Below, piece by piece: positions 9,926-18,812 of a stretch of 64,000 nt of DNA (its first letter is position 1; the number at the start of each line of letters is the position of its first letter). Origin of the DNA: Alteromonas ponticola (GTDB lineage: Bacteria; Pseudomonadota; Gammaproteobacteria; Enterobacterales; Alteromonadaceae). The translations under genes were made by a program, and so were the position numbers. The notes below the pieces were generated by a model. That model made no database searches and had not been told where the DNA came from. It saw nothing but the letters and a program-made list of their open reading frames with translations. The stretch lies in the NCBI RefSeq assembly GCF_012911815.1, contig NZ_JAATNW010000008.1, forward strand, positions 60,659 through 124,658, in the 5' to 3' direction.

Positions 9926-11356
9926 GTGAACAAAAAAGTAGACAGTCCGGATAACATTTATACCCAACAGGTTAAAAACCTGGTTGACCTGGTCTATCCG
10001 CAAGAAGCGGGTCTGGGTTCCGTTTATGAAGATGCCCGCCACTTTTTTTCGATTACCCCGTCGTTGGAGGATCACGCCCACGACTTAAAGATGCAAATAG
10101 GTAGTATTCGCCAGACGCAGACAGAAACAGACAAGGCCAGCCAGTTAAAGCAAAAGCTGAGAAAAGCGCAGGTAACACTGGAAGAGGAAAGAATAGCTCG
10201 AGTCAATCGCATTCATGACGTCGCTCATAAGCTATTAGAGTTGTGTGAAGGCGACAGTTATGAAGAAACTCAATTATTAAGTGCTAAATTTCTTGGTACC
10301 CTTATGCTGCAAACCCGCGGTAAAGTACCTGGCTTCCAACGCTTGCATTCACGTCTCAAACCCCTTTATAAAGCTGTACTGACATTACGCCTGATCGACA
10401 GAATGTTTCAGGAACAAACCGTCAAAAACCCCTACCTGGTGGAGTATAAGAATGCGTTAAGCCGATACGATGGTAACCGAGAGGTTTTAGAAAAATGGCA
10501 ATCTGGCTTGGCGGTGCCGCTTATCAGTGCCTCAATTCTTCAGGACATTGGCTTACAGAGCCCTGACGCTTTGACTGTGCTACGCGGGCCAGAAAACGAA
10601 TTAAATGAATTCAGAGTGCTTGATTCTGAACAACGCAAAGCACTGTTAAAATATAACTACCATCACACCATGGATTACCTGAAAAGAGGTCTGGGTATTC
10701 CGAAATATATCGGCAATGATAAAGTCGAACGAGAAGAGTTTGTCGCCTTCCATAAAGCCGCAAACCAATTCATGATTGCCGTGGCTAAAGATGCCTTCGT
10801 GAGTAAATCGGGCTTAGGTGAATTACTTAAGATCCCTCAGATCTATGCTTCAATTGTGTTGTCAACCAAACCGGATTATTCCCGTAAAGAATTGCCTAAA
10901 GGCTATTTACTGATTGAGCAACTGGCGAAAAAAGGGGCGCTGAACGAGCGATTAGCTGCATCTTTTATTAAAATCGTCGGTTACTTCCCACAAGGGTTTG
11001 GTATCACCTTCATTCCTGCAAATGAGCGCGGCGTTGAAAAGAATCAATATGAATGTGCGATTGTCAGCAGGTTGAATCCGGTTCATCCCGCGGAACCTGT
11101 GTGCCGTGTTGCGACACGCAATTTGACCTACATTGCCTCTGGCAATGATGAAGTCGTAAATCGTGCGAGGAACCTGTTTTTTAGCGCCAATCAGAAAAAA
11201 CTGATGCGAATTGGTAAAGATAGATTGATAGAAATTATGAGCCAATTGTCGAGTGACTTTGACCCGGAAGACGTTAATCAGTTGGTGCCGCCTTTCTGGG
11301 AACCTAATGACTTTTTTTCTTATAAGAAAAATCAGAATATTTGGAACAAAGGCTAA
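9926..11356 (+). CDS. Hypothetical protein, possibly degenerate HD-GYP-like
   Basis: 476 residues from a GTG start preceded by GAGGAA. Residues about 35-90 are charged and predicted coiled coil (KQKLRKAQVTLEEERIARV). The central part is helical. A C-terminal stretch (LAASFIKIVGYFPQGFGITF, about 355-375) resembles the segment after the catalytic core of HD-GYP phosphodiesterases, but the HD, HHE and GYP catalytic motifs are not present. If related, it would be an inactive sensor or scaffold. No operon partner; the function cannot be assigned. Confidence 0.55.
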   Translation: MNKKVDSPDNIYTQQVKNLVDLVYPQEAGLGSVYEDARHFFSITPSLEDHAHDLKMQIGSIRQTQTETDKASQLKQKLRKAQVTLEEERIARVNRIHDVAHKLLELCEGDSYEETQLLSAKFLGTLMLQTRGKVPGFQRLHSRLKPLYKAVLTLRLIDRMFQEQTVKNPYLVEYKNALSRYDGNREVLEKWQSGLAVPLISASILQDIGLQSPDALTVLRGPENELNEFRVLDSEQRKALLKYNYHHTMDYLKRGLGIPKYIGNDKVEREEFVAFHKAANQFMIAVAKDAFVSKSGLGELLKIPQIYASIVLSTKPDYSRKELPKGYLLIEQLAKKGALNERLAASFIKIVGYFPQGFGITFIPANERGVEKNQYECAIVSRLNPVHPAEPVCRVATRNLTYIASGNDEVVNRARNLFFSANQKKLMRIGKDRLIEIMSQLSSDFDPEDVNQLVPPFWEPNDFFSYKKNQNIWNKG

Positions 11357-11385
11357 TTTTATCAGTCCAGAAAAATAGTTGGCAA

Positions 11386-12090
11386 TCAGTCGCCATGCAG
11401 CAAGGCAAATTTTCTTTCGAGAAGGGTCACCGCCGGACTTCCATTTGCTTCAGTGCCAAATACGGAAAGCTTGGTGATGGCCTGTGTTTGTTGATTATAG
11501 AGCATAACAAACGCGGAGCGCGCCGCTTGGGCTCCGCAACGACTGTCTCCACCGGCGTCTGCTCCAGCTTTTAATGCACGAATCATTCTTTGAGCAAAGG
11601 GCGCTGCTTTATTTTGCTGATAAGCAGAAAAGGCATTGTCGATAACATCCTCGTTCACCAGAATATTGCCTAGTACAGCCACATCATGGTCCAATTTTTC
11701 ACCTTTCCAGCCCTTGATCTCACTGCCGGAATACACCACAGGCTGTGTGCCTTTTTTCAGCAATATCACGCCATACTGTTGTTTTTCAGGTTCATATTTA
11801 CTCGCTTTCATAGCACTAAGAATCGACGCTGCAGATTGATCTTCACTCATATGCTTCACCCCATCCATGCGCGCAAAATAGTGGCTTGCAGCCTGAACAA
11901 CGATCGCTCCTTTACCGGGTACCAGCGAGGCAACTCCCGAAACGTCGAAAGTGCATGACGCGCCACCAATGCCAATTTCACCGGTATCTCTGTCTACCGC
12001 AATGATTGACCAGGTAGCGTAGGCGGGGAAATTGAGCGTAAGTAAAAGCGCGGGCACTAGTGTAGTGAGTATTTGTTTAAGTTTTGACAT
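11386..12090 (-). CDS. DUF1028 family secreted protein
   Basis: 234 residues with an N-terminal signal peptide (cleavage near FPAYA-TW, about residue 26). The mature protein begins with the DUF1028 hallmark WSIIAVDRDTGEIGIGGASC, which is related to Ntn-hydrolase folds. The C-terminal region contains AGGDSRCGAQAARSAF, another family feature. The family is of uncertain function, with peptidoglycan-binding or hydrolase proposals. It stands alone between the large plus-strand hypothetical gene and the phasin genes. Confidence 0.82.
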   Translation of the reverse strand: MSKLKQILTTLVPALLLTLNFPAYATWSIIAVDRDTGEIGIGGASCTFDVSGVASLVPGKGAIVVQAASHYFARMDGVKHMSEDQSAASILSAMKASKYEPEKQQYGVILLKKGTQPVVYSGSEIKGWKGEKLDHDVAVLGNILVNEDVIDNAFSAYQQNKAAPFAQRMIRALKAGADAGGDSRCGAQAARSAFVMLYNQQTQAITKLSVFGTEANGSPAVTLLERKFALLHGD

Positions 12091-12241
12091 AGGTACGTTC
12101 CGGCATCGGTTTGCTCGTTATCGGAGTTTGTCGTACACAAAGCGTAGAAGGTTTAAATGCGTTTACAAACCTTTTTGTCATAGCCATGACACTATTTAAT
12201 TTTGCCTGACTGAAATAAATTCAGTGGTTATTTACAGTGAA

Positions 12242-12270
12242 AGTGTCAGCGCATACCTATCGCTGACACT
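12242..12270 (-). terminator. Hairpin after second phasin gene
   Basis: Perfect 10-bp stem AGTGTCAGCG/CGCTGACACT with a 9-nt loop, just beyond the stop of the minus-strand phasin at 12281. The following tract is only TTTC, so termination strength is uncertain. Confidence 0.5.
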
Positions 12271-12280
12271 ATGTATAAAT

Positions 12281-12895
12281 TTACTTTTTAGTTGTGGGTT
12301 TAGTGGTAGGACGACGGCTGGCTGGGGCAGCTTTGCGTCTGTTGGCAACTGTTTTGGACTTGGTTTTCGCCGTTTCTTTATTGGCTGTTGCTCCCGGTTT
12401 CGCTTTTTCAGTTGCTGTTTGTTTAGACGTTGTCGTTTCTTTTTCGGCTTGCTGTGCAGTCTTGGCTTCAGCAGCTTTCAGTTTCTTCGCTTCCGCCGTG
12501 GCTTTAGCTTCTTCCGCTGCTTTCGCTTTTGCTGCTGCCTGCTTCGCTGCCAGCAGCGCAACGTTTTCTACCAGCGCGTCAACTTTAGCAGACAGCACGT
12601 CTAACTGAGCCTCGCGCAGCCGCTTTTGTGAGCGACCGGGAGTCATCGCAGTTACCAGCGGATTGTGGGTTACGGCATCCTGCAGCGCTGTAATCATTGA
12701 CTGAGGATTTAACGTCGCACGCATGCGTGCTTCGATGTCCTCGCCTTTATGCTGAAGCTCATCGAACATTTGATGCGACTCATCAATTTTGTGATTAACG
12801 CTGGCGGTTACCTTTGACAATTGCGCTGCCAGTAAATCTGCGCCTGCCTCAAACCAGCCAAGAAAGGGGGATGGACGTTGTTCAGAATTTCTCAT
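12281..12895 (-). CDS. PhaF-like phasin with Ala/Lys-rich histone-like tail
   Basis: 204 residues. The N-terminal part (about 1-115) is helical and phasin-like. Residues about 115-204 are a low-complexity Ala/Lys/Thr tail with AAAKAKAAEEAKATAEAKK-type repeats and a final RRPTTKPTTKK, like the DNA-binding tail of Pseudomonas PhaF that links storage granules to the nucleoid. It lies directly downstream of a PhaI-type phasin, but a strong terminator separates them and leaves only about 30 bp before this ATG, so expression likely depends on read-through. GGAG lies 7 bp before the start. Confidence 0.75.
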   Translation of the reverse strand: MRNSEQRPSPFLGWFEAGADLLAAQLSKVTASVNHKIDESHQMFDELQHKGEDIEARMRATLNPQSMITALQDAVTHNPLVTAMTPGRSQKRLREAQLDVLSAKVDALVENVALLAAKQAAAKAKAAEEAKATAEAKKLKAAEAKTAQQAEKETTTSKQTATEKAKPGATANKETAKTKSKTVANRRKAAPASRRPTTKPTTKK

Positions 12896-12924
12896 ACATG
12901 CTCCAAAGCGAAATTGACAAAGAT

Positions 12925-12952
12925 ATAAAAAGCCCCGACATAAGCCGGGGCT
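12925..12952 (-). terminator. Rho-independent terminator between the two phasin genes
   Basis: Minus-strand stem AGCCCCG/CGGGGCT (12946-12952 with 12931-12937) followed by TTTTTATATC. It lies 7 bp after the first phasin stop and about 30 bp before the start of the second. Confidence 0.85.
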
Positions 12953-12958
12953 GCAGAA

Positions 12959-13318
12959 TTACTTGTTAGCCGCAAGCTTCGCTACCGCTTCTGTCAACGC
13001 GTCAATCTTGGCAGATAATTCTTCAATTTTCTGATCAGATTGCTCAACGTCCAGACCCAGTTTTTTTCTTACTTCGCTAACGCGAGACTCTACGTCGTTG
13101 GTAGTTGCTTTAAACTTACTACGTGCGTCGTCTTCAAGTGTTTCACCTTTTTGCACTAAGTCATCAAACATTTTGCTTGCTTCTTCGCTAAGCTTTTCGT
13201 AACGACCTTGTGCCTGTTCAACACTTTTACCGTATGCACCTAAACCTGCTAACCAGATTTTACGCGCAAAGTCTTCAGCTTCGTTAAATTTACCTTTGAT
13301 AGTATCGGTCTTATTCAT
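12959..13318 (-). CDS. PhaI-type phasin (granule-associated protein)
   Basis: 119 residues from the ATG at 13318, preceded by GAGGAAT; an upstream ATG at 13336 would add six residues but lacks a ribosome site. It contains the family hallmark ARKIWLAGLGAYGK (residues about 18-31) of the PhaF/PhaI granule-protein family. A C-terminal heptad-like segment (DQKIEELSAKIDALTEAVAKL) suggests oligomerisation by coiled coil. Phasins coat polyhydroxyalkanoate granules; no PHA synthase is in this window, so the coated body could be PHA made elsewhere or neutral lipid. Confidence 0.85.
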   Translation of the reverse strand: MNKTDTIKGKFNEAEDFARKIWLAGLGAYGKSVEQAQGRYEKLSEEASKMFDDLVQKGETLEDDARSKFKATTNDVESRVSEVRKKLGLDVEQSDQKIEELSAKIDALTEAVAKLAANK

Positions 13319-13409
13319 GGGAGATTCCTCATTCATTAATCAAGTTGACCAAAGAATAACCATCCCAATTAGAAAGCGCATACTAAAAGAACAATTTTTT
13401 AAACATTTT

Positions 13410-13790
13410 TTATTGAAGCGAGTGCAGGCCTATCATATTGCCTTCGGTATCCTTGAATAAGGAAATAAACCCATATTCTCCTATAGACATCTTCTGACGC
13501 TGCACTGTGCCACCAGCAGCATTGACCCTGCTTTCTTCAACCGCACAATCTTCACATGAGAAATAAACGATGATGCTATTGTTTCCTGCTGGATAGTCAG
13601 GCATTTTTACCAACGCCCCACTGGCGCCATACTTATTCATATCAGATGGGAAAGACTGCATAGTAAAGGCTTCATTAGTGGGATCTGAGATTTGCTTTAA
13701 CTCTACCTCAAACACTTTTTGATAAAAGGTTTTGGCTCTTTCCATATCGTCAACATATATTTCAAACCAACCTACCGGATTACCTTGCAT
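13410..13790 (-). CDS. VOC superfamily (glyoxalase/bleomycin resistance fold) protein
   Basis: 126 residues from the ATG at 13790, chosen because CAGGAC lies 8 bp upstream; a GTG at 13820 is the alternative. A single VOC domain begins NPVGWFEIYVDDMERAKTFYQKVF and ends with the strand SLFKDTEGNMIGLHS, typical of small VOC proteins annotated as glyoxalase-like. Substrate unknown. It sits downstream of fadR but is separated by a terminator. Confidence 0.85.
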   Translation of the reverse strand: MQGNPVGWFEIYVDDMERAKTFYQKVFEVELKQISDPTNEAFTMQSFPSDMNKYGASGALVKMPDYPAGNNSIIVYFSCEDCAVEESRVNAAGGTVQRQKMSIGEYGFISLFKDTEGNMIGLHSLQ

Positions 13791-13857
13791 TATTTTGTCC
13801 TGATGTTTAACTTTCGGCACATCAAGGTATAGCAGAAAACTTTTTAATCAGCACATA

Positions 13858-13887
13858 AGAAAAAAGTGCCTTTCAGCACTTTTTTTT
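13858..13887. terminator. Symmetrical terminator downstream of fadR
   Basis: Stem AAAAGTGC (13862-13869) and GCACTTTT (13876-13883) with A and T tracts on either side. It ends fadR transcripts and isolates the VOC gene. Confidence 0.85.
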
Positions 13888-13890
13888 AAA

Positions 13891-14601
13891 TCAGTCTACC
13901 AGGTCTTTAGGCATCTGCTCTCTGACATCCTGCCAGACTTTGCCACTTTTAATACCGTAGTTGCGCACCAAGTTGGGAACCGCATCATGGTCTCCTCTTT
14001 CCGCTATGTCTAACAACTCCGAATAATACTTACGGGCGACATCCCGTGCACTCTGGTGAGAAAAGAAATAGCCTCCGATACGAGAATACAGGCCTCTGAA
14101 ACCGTTCATCATCAACACAAAGACGTTATTATTAGAGGCTAGCGCTAAATCGTGATTTATCTGATAATCCAACTGAGCGAACGCTAAACCGTCTTCCTCA
14201 CAATCTTTGTAACGCGAGATGATTTCTACTGACTTCTCAGGATTGTTACGAATCGCACCCCGTATAAATACTGCGCTTAAATTAGTGCGGGCGGCTAATA
14301 AATTATCCACTAACTCAGGAATACCTTCCTGATCTAAGCGCGCCAATGTTTCGAGAATATTCAGCCCGCAGGTTTCCCAAAAGTTATTAACTTTTGTTGG
14401 TTTACCATGCTGAATCGTTAACCAGCCATCTCTTGCCAGACGCTGTAATACCTCTCGCAATGTGGTTCGGGTTACACCGATTAATTCTGAGAGCTCTCTT
14501 TCAGCAGGAAGAATCGTTCCGGGGGGAAAACGGCCACTCCAGATCGATTCAACGATGTATTCTTCAGCAAATCCTGCCGGGCTTTGAGCTTTGTAAATCA
14601 T
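13891..14601 (-). CDS. fadR: Fatty acid metabolism regulator FadR (GntR family)
   Basis: 236 residues, the same length class as E. coli FadR and without the insertion seen in Vibrio. The DNA-binding half is nearly identical to the E. coli protein ([12 protein letters not shown]..., [36 protein letters not shown]). The C-terminal half is the helical acyl-CoA-binding domain. FadR represses fad genes and activates fab genes until long-chain acyl-CoA binds. It is divergent from nhaB as in E. coli, with a FadR-like site 34 bp before its start. Confidence 0.96.
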   Translation of the reverse strand: MIYKAQSPAGFAEEYIVESIWSGRFPPGTILPAERELSELIGVTRTTLREVLQRLARDGWLTIQHGKPTKVNNFWETCGLNILETLARLDQEGIPELVDNLLAARTNLSAVFIRGAIRNNPEKSVEIISRYKDCEEDGLAFAQLDYQINHDLALASNNNVFVLMMNGFRGLYSRIGGYFFSHQSARDVARKYYSELLDIAERGDHDAVPNLVRNYGIKSGKVWQDVREQMPKDLVD

Positions 14602-14634
14602 ATCGTTCTCATTTACACCTTATTGTTTTTGTCA

Positions 14635-14651
14635 AACTGATTGTACCAGAT
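14635..14651 (-). promoter_or_regulatory. Candidate FadR operator upstream of fadR
   Basis: On the minus strand this reads ATCTGGTACAATCAGTT, which matches the left half of the E. coli fadB site (ATCTGGTAC...) and the right half of other FadR sites. It lies 34 bp upstream of the fadR ATG, consistent with autoregulation. The match is by eye. Confidence 0.6.
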
Positions 14652-14916
14652 GATTTTTTTTTGTCACAACCTAATATTACAGTTTAATTTAACATTGCTT
14701 GAATCAGTAAACCAAACAGCGAAGAATCTTGTCGTTAACCCTCGGTTTTTGAACGCGTTTGACTTCCTACGATCACAAAATTGAGTTAATCTTGGCGTCG
14801 CGTACGTTTACTTTAAAAATCGCGTAAAATAACTACAAATATGCTTTTCCGGCTTTCTACTATGCCAAAAGGCAATACAGACTAATCAAGCGTCTCGACG
14901 TTTAGGAATACTCACT

Positions 14917-16497
14917 ATGCAAATGTCAATGCCAGTTGCACTCTATCGCAACTTTCTTGGGCACGCACCTGACTGGTATAAAAAGACCATTCTTGCGTTC
15001 TTAGTCATCAATCCATTTCTGTTCGTGTTAAATCCATACGTGGCCGGGTGGGTGCTGGTTTTGCAGTTTATTTTTACGCTTGCCATGGCGCTTAAGTGTT
15101 ATCCGCTTCAACCGGGCGGCCTGTTGCTCATAGAAGCGCTCTTCATAGGTATGACAACACCTGACCATATGTTGCATGAAATTCAGTTAAATCTGGAAGT
15201 GGTGTTGTTACTGGTATTTATGGTGGCAGGTATCTACTTCATGAAAGATCTGCTGATGTTTCTGTTTACCAAACTGGTTATTCGGGTACAAAACAAACTT
15301 GTACTATCGGTTGCCTTTATTGCCGCCTCAGCATTTTTATCGGCGTTTCTGGACGCCTTAACCGTTATCGCTGTCATCATCAGTGTAGGCTTAGGTTTTT
15401 ACACTATCTACCACAAGGTGGCGTCTGGGAAAGAGTTTCAAGGTGATCATGACCATACATCCGATGATACGGTTCCTGAATTAGGCCGCACCGACCTGGA
15501 TGACTTTCGTGCTTTTTTAAGAAACCTGCTAATGCACTCCGCCGTGGGCACGGCATTAGGTGGTGTCATGACCATGGTGGGTGAGCCACAGAATTTGATT
15601 ATTGCAGACAAAGCTGGTTGGGATTTTCTTGAGTTTTTCCTTCGCATGAGCCCTATCACCATCCCGGTTTTTATTTTTGGCGTGTTGACCACCATGTTGC
15701 TGGAAAAAATGAAATGGTTCTCATACGGCGCACAAATGCCAGCAAACGTGCGCGCTATTTTAGCCAACTATGATAAGCACAATGATGAGACCCGAACGCC
15801 ACGGGATACTGCCAAGCTGGTTGTTCAGGCCATCATAGGGTTGTGGCTTATCGTCGGCCTTGCCATGCATATGGCTTCTGTAGGATTAATCGGCCTTTCA
15901 GTTATTGTGCTGGCAACGTCTATGAGTGGCATTATTGAAGAACATGCACTGGGTAAAGCGTTTGAAGAAGCGCTGCCCTTCACCGCATTGTTATGTGTAT
16001 TCTTCGGAATTGTAGCCGTAATCATCGACCAGGGTTTATTTTACCCGGTGATTAACTGGGTACTGACGTTTGAAGGCAAGACCCAATTAGTTATGTTCTA
16101 TCTGGCTAACGGCGCCTTATCGATGGTAAGTGATAACGTCTTTGTTGGGTCAGTTTATATCACCGAAGTTGCGGCAGCGCTTAAAGAAGGGGTTATAACC
16201 CGAGATGAGTTTGACATGCTGGCAGTAGCAATTAATACCGGAACAAATCTGCCAAGTGTGGCAACGCCAAACGGCCAGGCCGCCTTTCTATTTTTGCTGA
16301 CGTCAGCCATTGCGCCTCTATTGCGCCTCTCATACGGCAAAATGGTTTATATGGCCTTACCTTACACAGTCGTATTAACTATCGTTGGTCTCGCAGCAAC
16401 CTATTTTAATCTTCTGGACATGACAGATATACTTTACGAGATGCATTGGATTGAACATCATACAGCAGACACTGTTTCGGGTGATTCAAGCCACTAA
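14917..16497 (+). CDS. nhaB: Na+/H+ antiporter NhaB
   Basis: 526 residues, about a dozen membrane segments, matching E. coli NhaB across its length: [12 protein letters not shown] near the start, [50 protein letters not shown] and the late [22 protein letters not shown]. It extrudes sodium in exchange for protons across the inner membrane. It is divergent from fadR and followed by dsbB, the conserved enterobacterial order. The 315-bp upstream region holds the fadR and nhaB promoters. Confidence 0.96.
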   Translation: MQMSMPVALYRNFLGHAPDWYKKTILAFLVINPFLFVLNPYVAGWVLVLQFIFTLAMALKCYPLQPGGLLLIEALFIGMTTPDHMLHEIQLNLEVVLLLVFMVAGIYFMKDLLMFLFTKLVIRVQNKLVLSVAFIAASAFLSAFLDALTVIAVIISVGLGFYTIYHKVASGKEFQGDHDHTSDDTVPELGRTDLDDFRAFLRNLLMHSAVGTALGGVMTMVGEPQNLIIADKAGWDFLEFFLRMSPITIPVFIFGVLTTMLLEKMKWFSYGAQMPANVRAILANYDKHNDETRTPRDTAKLVVQAIIGLWLIVGLAMHMASVGLIGLSVIVLATSMSGIIEEHALGKAFEEALPFTALLCVFFGIVAVIIDQGLFYPVINWVLTFEGKTQLVMFYLANGALSMVSDNVFVGSVYITEVAAALKEGVITRDEFDMLAVAINTGTNLPSVATPNGQAAFLFLLTSAIAPLLRLSYGKMVYMALPYTVVLTIVGLAATYFNLLDMTDILYEMHWIEHHTADTVSGDSSH

Positions 16498-16515
16498 TTA
16501 TTGAGGTTGCAGCAA

Positions 16516-17034
16516 ATGGTAAATGGATTAAGTCGCTGGGCAGGTCATTCATCGTCCTGGTTGTTACTTTTTATAAGTGCACTGGGTTTGATAGGTGCTG
16601 CACTCTACTTTCAATATGGTATGGGGCTTGAGCCTTGCATCATGTGCATTTACCAGCGTACCGCAATGGTTGGTATCATGCTGTCAGGTTTACTGGTGGC
16701 TCTGTTCAATACATTACCCACACGGATGATTGGCTTCGCAGGCTGGGGGATCTCGTCTGGCTGGGGTTGGCTGCTTGCACGTGAGCATGTGGACATATTG
16801 CATGCGCCCAACCCTTTCTTTGCCAATTGTGAAATTGTGCCCAACTATCCGGATTGGGCGCCGTTACATGAATGGTTACCGGCGATGTTTGAGGCTAAAG
16901 GCGACTGTCTTGAAGATGGCTGGCGCTATTTGGACAAAGGCATGGCTGAATGGATGGTGATCATTTTCGCAATCTACTTCGTTGTTTGTATTACGTTTTT
17001 AATTATCAGGCTGGCTGGTAGCCGTCGATTTTGA
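16516..17034 (+). CDS. dsbB: Disulfide bond formation protein DsbB
   Basis: 172 residues from the ATG at 16516, with TTGAGG upstream; an in-frame TTG at 16501 is a less likely start. Four membrane helices. The redox pairs are Cys41/Cys44 in EPCIMC and Cys105/Cys131 in the second periplasmic loop. It reoxidises DsbA and passes electrons to quinone. It follows nhaB closely and overlaps the next gene. Confidence 0.95.
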   Translation: MVNGLSRWAGHSSSWLLLFISALGLIGAALYFQYGMGLEPCIMCIYQRTAMVGIMLSGLLVALFNTLPTRMIGFAGWGISSGWGWLLAREHVDILHAPNPFFANCEIVPNYPDWAPLHEWLPAMFEAKGDCLEDGWRYLDKGMAEWMVIIFAIYFVVCITFLIIRLAGSRRF

Positions 17035-17579
17035 TAGATCTTTCAATATTGCCAAGCAGGCTGCCTTCCTTGCAGACAGCTGAAGGTCCTGTAAGCATTG
17101 AGCGCATCGCTGCAAAACATGTGGATGCCCTTTGTGAAGCGAGCCAATATTCGGTTGAGCATGTCAAACCGTGGCTTGGCACTGGCTTATGTCCGGTTAC
17201 TATCCCTGCCGCTAAGCAATGTGTGACATCGTTGGAGCAAAGTCGCCAACAAAATTATGGTATTGCTTATTTGTTGATAACCGAATCCCAGTGTTTAGGG
17301 ATGGGAGTAATCAATTACATCCATCCGTTGCATTTAAATGCAAATCTGGGATTTTGGATAAGGCCGGAGATGACAGGCAAAGGCCTGGCCGTTGCGTTAA
17401 GCCAGCGTCTGATTAAACTTGCTTTCGAACAAATGAAATTGGTGAGACTGGAGCTGTTAATTGAACCTGCCAATAAGGCAAGCTTGCGCGTCGCACACAA
17501 ACTCAATGCTGAAAAAGAAGGGTTATGCCGCAAACGCGTAATGGGTCGCGATGCATTGCTTTTTAGTTTAACACGTTAA
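17031..17579 (+). CDS. GNAT family N-acetyltransferase (RimJ/RimL-like)
   Basis: 182 residues from a TTG whose last two bases form the start of the dsbB stop, suggesting translational coupling; no nearby ATG exists. The GNAT core is visible as LGFWIRPEMTGKGLAVALSQRL (acetyl-CoA loop, about 104-125) and the following strand-helix LELLIEPANKASLRVAHKLN. This layout fits ribosomal-protein-type Ser/Ala acetyltransferases, but the substrate is not determined. Confidence 0.82.
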   Translation: MIDLSILPSRLPSLQTAEGPVSIERIAAKHVDALCEASQYSVEHVKPWLGTGLCPVTIPAAKQCVTSLEQSRQQNYGIAYLLITESQCLGMGVINYIHPLHLNANLGFWIRPEMTGKGLAVALSQRLIKLAFEQMKLVRLELLIEPANKASLRVAHKLNAEKEGLCRKRVMGRDALLFSLTR

Positions 17580-17638
17580 ATTTTCTATCATTCTGCCAGG
17601 CATAGCCAAATACTAGCGTTAACGCCTTGTTGCCCCTA

Positions 17639-18133
17639 TTAATCCAAATCTTCCACTGGCCACAGCGCAATATAATCTTCAAAATGCTCCATATCCACCT
17701 GATGTTCAAAAACAGTTTTTCCTCGCACTGACATGCCTTTTTTGTGCATGACCGACTTTCTGCCAGCATTGAGCAACGGATGCCACGAAGGAAGCCCCCT
17801 GCCCTCATAAAGTCTGCGATAGCTGCAACTAGTGGGCATGAAAAAAATATCTTTTAGGTTGTCTTTGGTAAGTTTAACGCAGTCAGGCACCAGGCGGGTT
17901 CGCTCCATATATTGCGTACAACTGCAGGTTTTAGTATTCAACAGATCGCACACAATATTGGTGTAATGTACTTTTTCTTCTGGTTTAATTTCATCAGTTG
18001 GGGTAGCTTCTTCTACCGCATCATCGTCGATAAACTTGTGCAAACAGCATTTACCGCAGCCGTCACACAGCGCCTCCCACTCCTGCTCAGACATTTCCTC
18101 TAACGTTTTGGTTTCCCAGTATGGTTTCGTCAT
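17639..18133 (-). CDS. ycgN: YcgN family cysteine-cluster protein (UPF0260)
   Basis: 164 residues with the N-terminal cluster CDGCGKCC (about 23-30) plus further conserved Cys (CDLLN, CSC, PDC, TSC), the pattern of the YkgJ/YcgN zinc- or iron-chelating family. Function is unknown. It overlaps the stop of ycgM by one base, so the two are co-transcribed. Confidence 0.92.
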   Translation of the reverse strand: MTKPYWETKTLEEMSEQEWEALCDGCGKCCLHKFIDDDAVEEATPTDEIKPEEKVHYTNIVCDLLNTKTCSCTQYMERTRLVPDCVKLTKDNLKDIFFMPTSCSYRRLYEGRGLPSWHPLLNAGRKSVMHKKGMSVRGKTVFEHQVDMEHFEDYIALWPVEDLD

Positions 18134-18810
18134 CAGGATATCACTTTTGTTTGTACGTCTAAGTGTGAAGCTAACTTCATCTGCAACACATCGCCTTCAT
18201 TCAACGCCCCTACACCACTGGGGGTGCCAGTCAAGATGATATCACCTGCATCCAGGGTAAAGGTTTGCGACATCTGCATGATCAGTTCAACAATGCCTAT
18301 TAACATTGAATTGGTGTTGCCTTGTTGCCGAATTACTTGGTTAACATTGAGACTAAAAGCAATATCATCCAGGTATGGAAATTGAGATTTGGGCACAAAC
18401 GCTGAAACCGGACAACTGCCATCAAATGCTTTTGCGCGCTCCCAGGGGTGACCGGCTTGCTTAAGCTTTAACTGAACATCCCGAAGCGTGAGATCCAATG
18501 CCAGTCCAAGGCCCCAAATTGCCTGCCCAGCTTCTTTAGCATCGTCGCAGTTGCATAATCGGTGTTGTAACAACACTGCCACTTCAATCTCGTTATGACA
18601 TTCTCCTTTATCCGTAGGAATTTTTACGGGCAGTGCCAGAGAACAGAGTGAATTGAGAGGCTTCATAAACAACAGTGGATCGTCGGCCGCAGCCGATTTG
18701 AAATGCTTTTCCATTTCATTGATGTGATCTTGATAATTTTTACCTACACACACTACTTTGCTGACCGGAAGGTCAATAACCCTGCCAGTGGTATCAACAT
18801 GTTGATACAT
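18133..18810 (-). CDS. ycgM: Fumarylacetoacetate hydrolase family protein YcgM
   Basis: 225 residues; FAH-fold hydrolase or decarboxylase. Metal ligands are in HNEIEVAVLL (two Glu) and LALDLTLRD (Asp). The segment ILTGTPSGVG near the C-terminus is a family signature. E. coli YcgM is an acylpyruvase-like enzyme. It lies between the lytic transglycosylase gene and ycgN. Confidence 0.92.
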   Translation of the reverse strand: MYQHVDTTGRVIDLPVSKVVCVGKNYQDHINEMEKHFKSAAADDPLLFMKPLNSLCSLALPVKIPTDKGECHNEIEVAVLLQHRLCNCDDAKEAGQAIWGLGLALDLTLRDVQLKLKQAGHPWERAKAFDGSCPVSAFVPKSQFPYLDDIAFSLNVNQVIRQQGNTNSMLIGIVELIMQMSQTFTLDAGDIILTGTPSGVGALNEGDVLQMKLASHLDVQTKVIS

Positions 18811-18812
18811 CG

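Noticed and set aside
12224..12608. Plus-strand frames rich in Cys/Phe/Arg or Ala/Ser opposite the PhaF-like gene
   Set aside because: They mirror the Ala/Lys repeat codons of the minus-strand phasin and have no independent support.
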